Assembly (NCBI GenBank): GCA_022559845.1
Contig: CM040118.1
Coordinates: 265,321,519-265,385,518 of the forward strand
Reading direction: 5' to 3'
Length of the DNA: 64,000 nucleotides
DNA from: Amorphophallus konjac
Taxonomy: Eukaryota > Streptophyta > Magnoliopsida > Alismatales > Araceae
In this document: positions 33,600 through 44,433 of the stretch, piece by piece
Numbering within the stretch: position 1 is the first letter of the stretch
How the letters are laid out: the number at the start of each line of letters is the position of its first letter
The notes under the pieces: generated by a model
What the model was told of the DNA's origin: nothing
What the model saw: the letters and a program-made list of their open reading frames with translations, nothing else
Databases searched by the model: none
Translations under genes and position numbers: made by a program

Positions 33600-33965
33600 A
33601 AAACAAAAAAAAGAAGAAGGGAGATAGAAAAATCTGATATGCTGCTGTGGCTTTGATGCTCGATGGGGATGAGGCTTTGAAGGATGAAGCTTTAACGTGA
33701 GGGAGCCTCCTCCTTAGCCAAACAGCAAAAGTAACCTGTATAAAAGAAGAAAAAAGAACAAAAAGAACGAAGTAACAGAAGGAGAAGAAGAATAAGAAGA
33801 ATCAGAGGGGAGGAGAAGAAGAACCGAACAGAAGAAAAAAAAGAAAAAGCAGAAGAAGAAGAAACATAGGAAGAAGGAGAAACAGAAGAAGAAAGCAGAA
33901 GAAGAAAACAGAAGAAGAAAAAAAGAAGAAAAAACAGAAGAAGGAGAAGACAAAATAAAAGAAAA
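33600..33965. repeat. GAA/AGAAG-rich tract in T2 3' LTR
   Basis: Almost pure purine on the plus strand (pyrimidine in sense), 360 bp, immediately upstream of the TATA box in sense. The copy in the 5' LTR is at 42820-43190. Ser/Phe-rich open frames here are by-products. Confidence 0.85.
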
Positions 33966-34189
33966 ACAAAGGGTCAGAAGCCTTCGGAATCCAAACGATT
34001 AACAGAGCTCGGAAGCTCTATTAATAAGATAGAAAAGGGATAAGAAGGAAAGAGTCCAAAGGAGGAAGAGATAAGAACGGGCAAGAGCCCAAATAGGGGA
34101 GGATTAGATTGGGCAAGAGCCCAAACGAAGCAGTGACTCTCTGGGGAAAGGCTGCGCTCGTTCGGAACACAAAAATGAAACACGACCTG

Positions 34190-34780
34190 GACAAAAGCGT
34201 CAATTCAAGAATTGACGACCTGCCCGAGGGCGTCTTTTAAAAACACGACTTAGATCAGGGCGTTAATTCAAAAATCAAATTTTAGAATTTATTTAAAAAT
34301 TGTGAAATACGTCTGAGTCAAATGCGTGTTTAAAAACGCGCCCTACCAAAGGACGTTAATTCAAAAAATTCAAAATAGGGCCATTTTTCAATTCTCAATA
34401 TTATTTTCCCATTTTTTAGGTGGAGGTGCATCTCGTTGTGCTGATTCCAACGACTATTTTTACGAATTTTTCTGACACCCGGAAGGTCACCAAATCACCT
34501 CTGGAATGAGGTTAAAAATAATATTAAAAAATTCAATTTGAAAGACACGCCTTCACATGAGTCGTGAATTCAATTTCCTATTTTTTTTATTCTTTTCAAA
34601 TTCAAAATAATGTCTTATGCAAGGTCGTTAATTTTAAAATAATTCCGAAAAATTCTCAGAAAAATCCAAAAAAATAGGAATTTCAAAGAATGGACGCCCT
34701 TCAATATAGTCGTTAAATTTTTAAGAAATGCCCATGTATAAGTCGTTATTTAAAAGACGCCCCACGTCAAGTCGTTATTT
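34190..34780. repeat. T2 LTR dyad-unit array
   Basis: About ten units such as ACGACCTGCCCGAGGGCGTC, ACGCGCCCTACCAAAGGACG and ACGCCCTTCAATATAGTCGT. Arms keep approximate complementarity. Copy at 43405-44000. Confidence 0.75.
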
Positions 34781-34989
34781 CTGAAAAATAGAGAAAAATA
34801 CTCAAAAAAATCTAGAAAAATATAAAAAAATCCAGAAAAATAGGGGAAAATAGGAAAAGAGAGAAAAAATGAGAAATCTAAGAAAAGTGAGAAAAACCAC
34901 TCAAACAGAGCTAATTTGAGGGTCAAATTGAGGCATTACAAGGTAATATGAGATGTACTCACAGTAACGTCAATTTTGGCGTGTCTACA

Positions 34990-35000
34990 GCTGCCCCGCC
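34990..35000 (-). other. T2 polypurine tract
   Basis: GGCGGGGCAGC on the minus strand directly before the 3' LTR start TGTAGACACG. Confidence 0.7.
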
Positions 35001-37813
35001 TTGGCGTCTGCTTTGCAAGGGAGCAGAGCAAACTGAAAAGTAGATGCCAAGGTGTGATGAGACACGCCATCAACATCACTTGATGAGAATCAAATCAAAA
35101 GCTCGAGATGAAGCAAATCTCGGGAAATCCAACGAAACCAACAATGTTTGGATAAAAGGGGGAGATGTGCACGCGGTGCACGAATGAGATAAAATAAAAT
35201 GATCAACTTCCAGCGCGATGGAAGTACCCCAGGTTACAAACCTGTAGGCTTCACCATTGGGGAGCGGTTACCAGCTAATGTGGACGTGCTGCAGCCAAGG
35301 TGGATCAAAGGGAAAACGATTAAAATAAGATGATAGAAATACAAACAAGGAGCTTCCGGAAAACAACCCAAAACAGCGACAAAACAAACTGAGGATTCAA
35401 TTCGGCAATGAAAATATCATATCTTGGAAATTAGTGATCAATTCGACTCCCAAACAGCTCATCAGAATGATTTTCCAACAGTTGATTCAAAGTCCTACAT
35501 GAATGCATGCTGGGTTTAAAGGGAAAATAACAAATAAAGATATAATATAATCAAGGATAATATTGTTAAACTGCCAAGACTGGGTCAAGAAACCAATTTC
35601 GCGAGCTGATACTAAGCCGAAGCCCGTTTATCCACGCACCAATTCGCAAAAGGGAACCATCGTCCCCAGTCTTGGATGGCTCAACGGCCTATCCGTGTGA
35701 CTAAGACTCCTCTGGAATCATCATTATTTTTGATGAAGGGGAACTCAAATCCCAGATTTACCAAAGCCACAAGGTCCTTGATATAATCTAGTAGCGTATG
35801 TAACATATAGTAGAATGCATACAGGGAGATGGTGATATCAATAAGCATGGGAACTGAGAAATGAGCTGCAAGCACCGTTGGACTTTGATGATGATGCCCA
35901 GTCAGTAGGACCAAGAGCTTCTTATCCTGCGCTCAAAGATTCATTAGCCAAGATATAAAAGATAACAAGCAAGGAATACGGCATTTAAGCACAGCAACAA
36001 TAACATGTATCAAAGCATCAATAGCATCATATGGCATGAATAGCATGAGTTAAATCATGGTATCGCAAATCATCATTGTTTGTTGTTGTTTCATCATGAG
36101 GATGACAACTTGGCTAATCAAGATTTGGAGTTGAATGATCAGAATGATAATGCCCAGTGGCAGAATTGAAAGCAGCAGGAGTTGATTGAAAGATCTGGAG
36201 ATGAATCATCAAAATGATAATCCGGAGATATAACCAAAAAGATATGAGGAGATGATAACCAAAAATGCCCAGGGTGGCATGTCACGAGAATATCGGGAGG
36301 AATCAATAGCAATGAGTGGAGATAGGACTCATCCCGTGCTCTTGGCCCTTGCAAAGCTGTTCCTGCAAAACACCATCAGAGAATACAATGCAATTTTTTT
36401 GTTTTTTTGGAATATGCAAATTTTTATGAGTTTTGAAAATATTTGAATTTTTATGAATTTTGAAAAATATTTGAATTTTTATTATGAATTTTGAAAGTAT
36501 TCAATTTTTTGTTTGATTTTGCTCAGGAAATATTCAATTTTTTTGTGGATTTTGGTTTAGACATTGTTAATGCAGCATCAAAGGGTTGTTTTTGAATCAC
36601 TGGCTAGGGGTCCTAGTTCCTTCCCTTTTTACTAAAATTACCCAAAGCTAGGCGTGCATTGAAAGTGGCATCCTATAATTGACTGCCTTTGATCAACGGT
36701 GCCCCTACCAAGGCCATACCCGAGAAACATTCGGTCTTGGAGGGAGAAGAGAAGAATAATTGGGGATAAACTTGTGCAGGATGGGAGATATCGGGACTTG
36801 AATTCCTTCCAAGATTTTTAACCCTCAAAGAGGTAGTCTGTTGCGCTGGGGCTTTGTGCCTTTAATTTTTAGACCCTTGACATGCATACGACCAGGGTTT
36901 TCCCTGCGGGGACTTTGCCACTCTTGACATGCCATAATTCATACTTGCTTTTATCGAAATTTTGACTTGTTTTTCATAATAGCCCTTTTGGCGAGATGTA
37001 TATCATGAAATTCATATTTAGTTTGGGTCAAGACTGCCCCTATTTGAGACTCCTCTCGTATTGGGGATTACCTAGGTTGGTCATCTCATCCGTCAACCTC
37101 TTGCCCCTGCATGTGGCCGAATAAAGAAGAGAAAAGACTTTCAGATATTCTCATGGCATGGCCAAGATAGCAACAGTGTTTAACCAAAGGAGCCGGCTAA
37201 GGACGCCGTGAAGTGTGTGCGGTGCCCAACTAAGGGTTGCTCTTAACAAGCGGGGAGAGAATGTTGAATTCCCAGTTTTTATTAACCAGAGGTGCTGCAA
37301 AAAAATAAGCCTAAAGGACTCTTTTGAGAATGATTTCAATTAAACAAAAGCTTAAGATAAAGGTTTAAAACACCACTCTTAATCTCATTAAGAAGCACTT
37401 CATTTTGAAAATCATGCGTGAAGTAAAAAAGATATCATTAAAATGCATACTTACGCCAATATGTTACCTTGCAACCTTTGTAGAAGCAGCTGTCAGAGGC
37501 GAGGTTGATCATCATGGGATTTGTCCTCTTTGGGAGTCAAAAGGATTGGAAGCAAAGGATTTTGGGAGTGGCTTAACAAGAATGAGTGGTGCTCAAACCA
37601 GACTCAGACGAATAAGGAGAAAAGTAAAAGAGGCGAGGGCTAGAACTCCCTCACTAAGGCGCGGAGACCCTGATCACATGGAACAGTCTACAGAAGAAGC
37701 GGAAAATCAAGAAGAGGGGTGAGGACTAAAGCCTCGGAAGCAATGGGAGAAAGGGCAGATGCCCAGAGCAATGGATGTAGAAGAAGTTGGGTCGGACCCA
37801 GGATCGGGAGGAA
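35001..37813 (-). other. T2 3' non-coding region
   Basis: 2.8 kb between the long frame and the PPT. No domain recognised in six frames. Contains an AT-rich short repeat (36417-36550) and a GC-richer patch with two CTTGACATGC words (about 36876-36945). It may derive from decayed pol, but I see no motif to support that. Confidence 0.5.
36417..36550. repeat. AT-rich short tandem repeat
   Basis: Three to four imperfect ~30 bp units built from ATTTTTATGAATTTTGAAA. Confidence 0.75.
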
Positions 37814-40800
37814 TCAGAAGAAGGAATTGGTAGATAGAAAGGGGCGGATCCGGAGGGTCCGGAGGGTCCGGAGGCAGAGGAGAATCATGGGAAGACCCAT
37901 CCGGAGGCTCCGGAGGGATAACGAAAGAAGGGACGCGATGCCCTCGGAAGAAATAGAGAAAAAGATGATGAAAAAGGAGGAAGAAAATGAAGGATGTGAT
38001 GTCCTGGAAGAGTAGAAAGATGAATCGGAAGAAAGATGGATGGTCCGGAGGTTCTGGAGGAATGAGATGGAAAGGGGCATGATGCCCTGGAAAATGATAG
38101 AGAGAATAGGACGGAGAATCCGGAGGTTCCAGAGGAATGATGGAAGGAGGGACGCGATGCCCAAGAAGGTCCGGAGGTTCCGGAGAAATGAGGTGGAAAG
38201 GGGCGCGATGCCCGAGGGGAAGGTCCGGAGGTTCCGGAGGTAGCAAATGGAGAGGGGCACGATGCCCAAAGGACAAAGAGGGGGGTGAAAGATCCGGAGG
38301 TTCCGGAGGAAGAGGATGGAAAGGGGCGCGATGCCCAAGGAAAAGACTGAGACAATCAGATGGGGAATCCGGAGATTCCTGGGGAATAAGATGGAAAGGG
38401 GCGCGATGCCCGAGGAACAGAGAAAGGAATGAAGGAGGATTAGGAGGAAAATCCGGAGGTTCCGGAGGAATAAGATGGAAAGGGGCGCGTTACCCGAGGG
38501 AAAGGTACGAAAGATCCGGAGACTCCGGAAGAATAAAGTGGAAAGGGGCGTGATGCCCTGGGGGAAAATCCGGAGGTTCCGGAGGAATGAAATCGGGAAG
38601 GAGAAGGTGGAAAGGGGCGTCGTGCCCGAGGGAAAAGTCCGGAGGTTCCAGAGGAATGAGATAGAAAGGGGCGTCATGCCCGGGAAGAGAATAGAGAGAA
38701 TAAACGGAGAATCCGGAGGTTCCGGAGGAATCAGATGGAAAAGGTGGAAAGGGGCGTCGTGCCCGAGGGGAAAGTCCGGAGGTTCCGGAGGAATAGAATC
38801 AGAAAGAGCGAGATGCCCAAAGAAGAGGGATAAAATTCCTGGAGGTTCCAGGGAGATAGCAGGAAAAGGGACGCGATGCCCCAGGGATAGTGGATAAAAA
38901 GATGAAGATGAATAAGATGGGAAGTGCGGAATATCCGGAGGTGCCGGAAGGCGGGGAAGATACGGGTTTGGAAACCCGGGAAGAAGAAGGTGCAAATGCA
39001 TGCGAATGCAGTAGAACGGATGTGATGAATGCCCAAATGCGACAGAATGCATGGAATGCAAAGAACGTGAAGAACATGAAGGGCGAGAGAATGAGATCCT
39101 CCTCTTTACCCTTGGAATGGCCCATGAAGCGAAAGATGAGAATATGGATGAAGTTGAATGGGAGGTGGGTAAAGGAGTGGAAGGCCCCTTAGCATCAAGA
39201 TAACTGCCCCTCCACGGCAGTGAAAGTGTATAGTCAATTGGCCCAATAAAAGGAGCTTCAATAAGTGGCAACCCCCTTGGAAGGCAAAGATCAACAATGT
39301 GAGGGAGTTGGAGAGTTGGAACGGGAAGCATCGTGTTGCCCATTGAATGTGGTATATATGGAATGTTGAGCAAAATGGGCATTCGCCCCTTGTAAGGAAT
39401 AATGAATTTGGAATTCGAAAGTAGGAACAAGGGGTGCCCTGCCCGGCCCTTAGACGACATCAACGCCCGGCATTCTCCTCTGAGTAAGGGCAGCGGCTTA
39501 GCCTCTTCAATCGTGCTCGGCACAATAACCCGGATTGGCATCCGGCAAATGAATTCATGTATCTTGAACGGCATAGCCACGGCCAAATCCTTCTTGCCCG
39601 GCTCTTGATCATCCTTGGCGCAAGTACTTATAGCGGTGCTCCCCTTCCGAGTAGTAAAGGGAGGTGAGGCGGAGGCGGAAGGCTTCATGAATGGTGGAGG
39701 TATAATGGAAGGTGTTGGAGAAAGGATAAGTGGAAGTGGAGGTTCAAACACGCCGAGCTTCTCCCTTTGCTCGAAAGCAGTCGGGGTTAGCTTGAGTGCA
39801 AAAAGTGGTGGATCCTGCTCAGGACTAACCATAGGTGAAGGGTTAAGTGGTGGAGTAGGTAATGTGGGTTTTGGGGTTAAAGGGATAAGGGAAGGTTGAG
39901 GTGGTGGTAATGGGAGGTTAATTGGGGAAGATTCAAAGGTGGGCTCAGTGGAGGCTGGTGATATGGAGGTTAATGGCATAGCTGGTGGAGGTGTAATTGA
40001 TGGGGATTTGCTGCGGAGAAAATGCCGAACGGGGTGAGCGGCGTTGGGAGTGGGAGGAGACTCAAGATGTGTCGGCGTGGGTGATTGAAATATCGACCCA
40101 TTGTCGTAACACCAAGAGGTCTCAAAAATAGGGGTAGGGTTAGGGACGGTGGCTTCATCCTGAGCAGGAGGTTCATCAAATGATAATGGGGGGAGAGGGA
40201 AATTAAGGAAACTCGGAAGGGGTGCCTGCGGAGCTTCATCATCATCGTACACTGCCTCGGATTCTTCAAATGCCGGCCCCTGCTTGCTTGAAATGCCAAA
40301 GTCATAATCATCCCTCCTATCCTTCCATTCATTCTCCATCTTCGTAATATCATCCAAGAAAGCATGAAGAGGATTGACCGGAGTAGGAGGAGCCGTGACC
40401 CTCTTTAATTGTTCCTCCCTCAAAGTGATTTTATCGAGAAGAGACTGTTGGAGGGGTGTAACTTGAGCAACCGAGGGTTGGCAGGGCCTTGAAGGAGGGG
40501 TGGCATAAAAAGGCCGTGGAGGGGAGTTAACGGGATGACCCGCAGAAGAACCCGGATGGGCCGGATTGCAAGGAACAAATGGGCCTTGGGGCCGTGTTGG
40601 AGGAATAGAAGGAGGCGGGTGTTGGGCCACCCGAGTAGAATGAATAGGGGAGGTAACTAGGGAATGGGCCACCCGAGTATGATTGGAAGGAGGTGGGTGA
40701 TGGGCCGCCCGAATAGAACTGAAAGGAGGTGGGTGATGGGCCACCCGAATAGAATTGGAAGGAGGTGGGTGATGGGCCACCCGAATAGAATTGGAAGGAG

Positions 40801-41176
40801 GAGGTGATGAAGGAGATGCACCCTCAACAGCGGCCTTAAGGGCTTGGATCTGTTGAGGGGTGAGATGATCTAATGCATGCAAAATCTGGGAGACCTTCTC
40901 ATCATTGGGACGAGAGGGTCTAATAGGAATAGTGGCCTGAAATTGAGTATGGGGACCATGAGAATGGACATTGCCCATGGGCTGGGCATGACCATAAGAG
41001 TGAGAATGTGGTCCCTTGGAGAGATGGCGAGAATTATGTTGAACATGTTGAAGGTGAGGATTATAAGATGTGCTAGGTTGTATATCCTCATGAATTGAAT
41101 TGAACATGTTGTTTTGTTTATCAAAGTAAGGCATTACGCAATCCAAATAATGTGCAAACAATTTGCAAAGAAACAC
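37814..41176 (-). CDS. T2 long Pro-rich reading frame (gag-like, function unknown)
   Basis: 1120 codons open from 41176 to a stop at 37814-37816; another possible start is 41134 (MPYFDKQNN). The N-terminal part is His/Pro-rich, with SQILHALDHLTPQQIQALKA resembling a T1 gag segment, then four copies of PPPSNSIRVAHH (about 40640-40800). The middle is acidic and Pro-rich, followed by a better conserved-looking stretch from FKIHEFICRMPIRVIV to GPIDYTLSLPW (about 39580-39215). The last 380 codons run through the 37845-38950 minisatellite, where all three minus frames are open, so length there is not evidence of coding. No zinc knuckle, protease or RT. It could be a decayed Tat gag or an element-specific protein. 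Confidence 0.5.
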   Translation of the reverse strand: MFLCKLFAHYLDCVMPYFDKQNNMFNSIHEDIQPSTSYNPHLQHVQHNSRHLSKGPHSHSYGHAQPMGNVHSHGPHTQFQATIPIRPSRPNDEKVSQILHALDHLTPQQIQALKAAVEGASPSSPPPSNSIRVAHHPPPSNSIRVAHHPPPFSSIRAAHHPPPSNHTRVAHSLVTSPIHSTRVAQHPPPSIPPTRPQGPFVPCNPAHPGSSAGHPVNSPPRPFYATPPSRPCQPSVAQVTPLQQSLLDKITLREEQLKRVTAPPTPVNPLHAFLDDITKMENEWKDRRDDYDFGISSKQGPAFEESEAVYDDDEAPQAPLPSFLNFPLPPLSFDEPPAQDEATVPNPTPIFETSWCYDNGSIFQSPTPTHLESPPTPNAAHPVRHFLRSKSPSITPPPAMPLTSISPASTEPTFESSPINLPLPPPQPSLIPLTPKPTLPTPPLNPSPMVSPEQDPPLFALKLTPTAFEQREKLGVFEPPLPLILSPTPSIIPPPFMKPSASASPPFTTRKGSTAISTCAKDDQEPGKKDLAVAMPFKIHEFICRMPIRVIVPSTIEEAKPLPLLRGECRALMSSKGRAGHPLFLLSNSKFIIPYKGRMPILLNIPYIPHSMGNTMLPVPTLQLPHIVDLCLPRGLPLIEAPFIGPIDYTLSLPWRGSYLDAKGPSTPLPTSHSTSSIFSSFASWAIPRVKRRISFSRPSCSSRSLHSMHSVAFGHSSHPFYCIRMHLHLLLPGFPNPYLPRLPAPPDIPHFPSYSSSSFYPLSLGHRVPFPAISLEPPGILSLFFGHLALSDSIPPEPPDFPLGHDAPFHLFHLIPPEPPDSPFILSILFPGMTPLSISFLWNLRTFPSGTTPLSTFSFPISFLRNLRIFPQGITPLSTLFFRSLRIFRTFPSGNAPLSILFLRNLRIFLLILLHSFLCSSGIAPLSILFPRNLRIPHLIVSVFSLGIAPLSILFLRNLRIFHPPLCPLGIVPLSICYLRNLRTFPSGIAPLSTSFLRNLRTFLGIASLLPSFLWNLRILRPILSIIFQGIMPLSISFLQNLRTIHLSSDSSFYSSRTSHPSFSSSFFIIFFSISSEGIASLLSLSLRSLRMGLPMILLCLRTLRTLRIRPFLSTNSFF
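37845..38950. repeat. T2 minisatellite, about 14 units
   Basis: Units of about 50-85 bp contain TCCGGAGGTTCCGGAGGAAT, then GATGGAAAGGGGCGCGATG and CCC. Unit lengths are not always multiples of three. Each unit has two dyads: the CCGGA pair and GGGGC...GCCC, where the middle varies (GCGAT, GTCGT, ATGAT). Confidence 0.85.
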
Positions 41177-41354
41177 ACAAGTTGGAATGGTTACCTTGAT
41201 TTTTATTTGTTTGAACCTTGGTGAATTAAGGATTTTAGCAAAGTTTGGAATGATTCACACAAGGGGGGAACCTAGTTTCAATATGATTTGAACTTCAATG
41301 CCAACTAGGGATCCTCTCTCACCGTATAGGCCAACTAACTCGGGACTTCAAAAG

Positions 41355-41409
41355 GGTACAACCTGCCGGCGTTCGTGAGGGAATCCACGGGTGCGGGGAC
41401 TTACGGAGG
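41355..41409 (+). promoter_or_regulatory. GGTACAACC conserved block, T2 leader copy
   Basis: GGGTACAACCTGCCGGCG, GGGAATCCACGGGTGCGG and CTTACGGAGG, followed by GACGGAATGCTCAATGGAG. Confidence 0.7.
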
Positions 41410-41639
41410 CTTGGAAAAGGAATTTTCGGTCCAAAGAGACGGAATGCTCAATGGAGGGTCGTCCCGATTCCAAGAGGGTGTGTGGATCCTAATGAAGAGG
41501 AGGGGGGCTCCCAAACCAAAATGAAAATATGAATGAAGCAGGGAAAATCAAGCTAATCACAGCAAATGATCAATCAATAAAGATAAGCATGAATCATGAT
41601 GAAAAATCACAGCCGGGAGGGTTCTGTAAACCCACAGTA

Positions 41640-41985
41640 AAAACACGCCCTGGCAGGGGGGGCTACTAAAAAAGGACACGACGGTGTGACTGTCGTGAAT
41701 CAAAGCGAGGGGCCCAGGGCAGGGTGAGACACGCCTTAGAGTGAGGCGTTACCAATAAAAGGATGCCCTTTCCAGCGGGCGTCAAATCAAAAGAAACGCC
41801 TGAATGGGAGGCGCTAATCAACAAAGAAACGCCCTGTGGTAGGGCGTTAACTCACAAAGCAGGTAAATAACGCAGGGCAATGTGATAAAGATGCCCGGGG
41901 AGGAGGCGTTAATCAAAGATAACACGCCCTGCGTGAAGGCGTTATAAATAAAAGACGCCCTTGAGAGGGGCGTGAATTCTTTCAA
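41640..41985. repeat. T2 leader dyad-unit array
   Basis: Units include CACGACGGTGTGACTGTCGTG (perfect CACGAC/GTCGTG arms), ACGCCTTAGAGTGAGGCGT and ACGCCCTGTGGTAGGGCGT. Arm sequences differ from unit to unit but stay complementary. Confidence 0.8.
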
Positions 41986-42252
41986 ACCTCCACGGCCAGC
42001 AACCAATGAAAACACTCACAGTCACATAAATAAGGCAATCAACAGGATATAAGCATGCTCATCAAAAAATTTTAAATAAGTGGAAATTTTTAAAGAAAAA
42101 TCAACAAACTGACAAATCACTTAGGGAAGAGTGCAAAACCAATGGAGGGTGCCCGAGGGGCACAAAAGGGAGACGCACCGAGGGTGCAATAGGGGAGACG
42201 GCACACGCGGGTGCCTAAGGGGAAAGGGGTAATAAAAAAAGAACACAAAAGT

Positions 42253-42270
42253 GTCCCACCGTGATCGCCA
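42253..42270 (-). other. T2 primer binding site
   Basis: TGGCGATCACGGTGGGAC on the minus strand, three bases from the LTR end; same as T1, Arg-tRNA-like. Confidence 0.8.
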
Positions 42271-42273
42271 ATT

Positions 42274-44207
42274 TGTAGATCCTAATTAGAAATCCACTTA
42301 ATGAAAACTAATTAATAAGCAATGCAATAATAGGAGAAAAACATGCACGAGGTGCACAAGGGGAGTCTGTGTGATCGCCAGAGACGCGAGGCCTCAAAAG
42401 ATAATCAATAAAAACATAGGGAGGGTGATCGCGAAAAATACCTCAAAAGTGCGGGGATTGTGAGTGCTTTCCTTTCTCTTCAAGATCGGCCGGCCGACGA
42501 AGAGAGTTCTTGCTTTTTATTACCCTTGCAAAAAAAAGACACAAACACCAATGAAGATATGAATTAGAACATGGTGTGTAGCATCAAATTCTTATATAGT
42601 ATGAGCATGAAAACATGTGCAAGAACATACCTTAAGGGTGGTTGCCCTTAAACCCCTATGCAAAGAGGGTGTGAAATATAATGATGAATGCAAACATTAA
42701 GAGGAGTGTGCAAGAGATTGCACTAAGGGGAGATATTCCCAACGTGGTTGAGAGAGGGAAAATTGATAAAAGAATAATGATGCAACATGCATGCGTGTAT
42801 GTGAACTATACAGTAAACAAAACAAAAAAAAGAAGAAGGGAGATAGAAAAATCTGATATGCTGCTGTGGCTTTGATGCTCGATGGGGATGAGGCTTTGAA
42901 GGATGAAGCTTTAACGTGAGGGAGCCTCCTCCTTAGCCAAACAGCAAAAGCAACCTGTATAAAAGAAGAAAAAAGAACAAAAAGAACGAAGTAACAGAAG
43001 GAGAAGAAGAATAAGAAGAATCAGAGGGGAGGAGAAGAAGAACCGAACAGAAGAAAAAAAAGAAAAAGCAGAAGAAGAAGAAACGTAGGAAGAAGGAGAA
43101 ACAGAAGAAGAAAGCAGAAGAAGAAAACAGAAGAAGAAAAAAAGAAGAAAAAATAGAAGAAGGAGAAGATAAAACAAAAGAAAAACAAAGGGTCAGAAGC
43201 CTTCGGAATCCAAACGATTAACAGAGCTCGGAAGCTCTATTAATAAGATAGAAAAGGGATAAGAAGGAAAGAGTCCAAAGGAGGAAGAGATAAGAACGGA
43301 CAAGAGCCCAAATAGGGGAGGATTAGACTGGGCAAGAGCCCAAACGAAGCAGTGACTCTCTGGGGAAAGGCTGCGCTCGTTCGGAACACAAAAATGAAAC
43401 ACGACCTGGACAAAGGCGTCAATTCAAGAATTGACGACCTGCCCGAGGGCGTCTTTTAAAAACACGACTTAGATCAGGGCGTTAATTCAAAAATCAAATT
43501 TTAGAATTTATTTGAAAATTGTGAAATACATCTGAGTCAAAGGCGTGTTTAAAAACGCGCCCTACCAAAGGATGTTAATTCAAAAAATTTAAAATAGGGC
43601 CATTTTTCAATTCTCAATATTATTTTCCCATTTTTTAGGTGGAGGTGCATCTCGTTGTGTTGATTCTAACGACTATTTTTGCGAATTTTTCTGACACCCG
43701 GAAGGTCACCAAATCACCTCTGGAATGAGGTTGAAAATAATATTAAAAAAATTCAATTTGAAAGACACGCCTTCACATGAGTCGTGAATTCAATTTTCTA
43801 TTTTTTTTATTCTTTTCAAATTCAAAATAACGTCTTATGTAAGGTCGTTAATTTCAAAATAATTCCAAAAAATTCCCAGAAAAATCCAAAAAAATAGGAA
43901 TTTTAAAGAATGGACGCCCTTCAATATAGTCGTTAAATTTTTAAGAAACGCCCATGTATAAGTCGTTATTTAAAAGACGCCCCACGTCAAGTCGTTATTT
44001 CTGAAAATAGAGAAAAATGCCCAAAAAATCTAAAAAAATCTAGAAAAATCCAGAAAAATAGGGGAAAATAGGAAAAGAGAGAAAAAATGAGAAATCTAAG
44101 AAAAGTGAGAAAAATCACTCAAACAGAACTAATTTGAGGGTCAAATTGGGGCATTACAAGGTAATATGAGATGTACTCACAGTAACGTCAATTTTGACGT
44201 ATCTACA
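42274..44207 (-). repeat. T2 5' LTR
   Basis: 1934 bp, same ends and order as the 3' copy with few substitutions, so the insertion is fairly recent. TATA at 42591-42598, purine tract 42820-43190, dyad units 43405-44000. Confidence 0.97.
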
Positions 44208-44212
44208 ATCTC

Positions 44213-44433
44213 ATGCCCACACACAGAAATTTGTCAAACCCATGAATAAGAGAAGAAATGAGATGTCATTTATTTATTGCCATTACTGTGGTAAATTGGG
44301 GCACACTATGTATGATTGCTCTTTAATGAAATATGATGACTTCAATGCCCAGAAATTGTGGAGAGCACATGCTAGAGGTGTCACTAATTCCCAAGGATCC
44401 AAGATATCTTGGGTACTTAAAAACAGAAAATGA
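44213..44433 (+). pseudogene. gag: S2 gag, 3' part
   Basis: Continues the S2 gag register after T2. It contains a further zinc knuckle CHYCGKLGHTMYDC and ends KISWVLKNRK, comparable with the gag C-termini of S1, S3 and S4. No pol follows. Confidence 0.85.

Larger units (their letters stand above)
33054..34989 (-). repeat. T2 3' LTR
   Basis: TGTAGATCC at 33054 and GTGTCTACA at 34989. In sense: dyad units (34770 to 34190), a pyrimidine-rich stretch (33960 to 33600), TATA (33379-33372) and a 320 bp leader. Confidence 0.97.
41177..42252 (-). other. T2 untranslated leader
   Basis: No credible frame. Holds about ten dyad units at 41640-41985 and the GGTACAACC block at 41355-41409. Confidence 0.65.
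33054..44207 (-). mobile_element. T2: non-autonomous Tat-like gypsy-type element
   Basis: Complete element with near-identical LTRs (1936 and 1934 bp) and target duplication ATCTC (33049-33053 and 44208-44212). PBS identical to T1. The internal 7.3 kb carries one very long Pro-rich frame and no protease, RT, RNase H or integrase. The frame of S2 gag is continuous across the insertion if one target copy is ignored. Confidence 0.93.

Noticed and set aside
33714..33953. Ser/Phe-rich frame (also 42911-43177)
   Set aside because: Translation of the GAA-type tract in the T2 LTRs; low complexity only.
35001..37813. Host gene or pol remnant in T2
   Set aside because: Small frames only, no motif; position between PPT and the long frame makes it element sequence.
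37719..39192. Plus-strand Arg/Gly-rich frames over the minisatellite (for example 38137-38553 and 38475-38897)
   Set aside because: They arise from stop-free GC-rich repeats; no start context, domain or conservation supports them.
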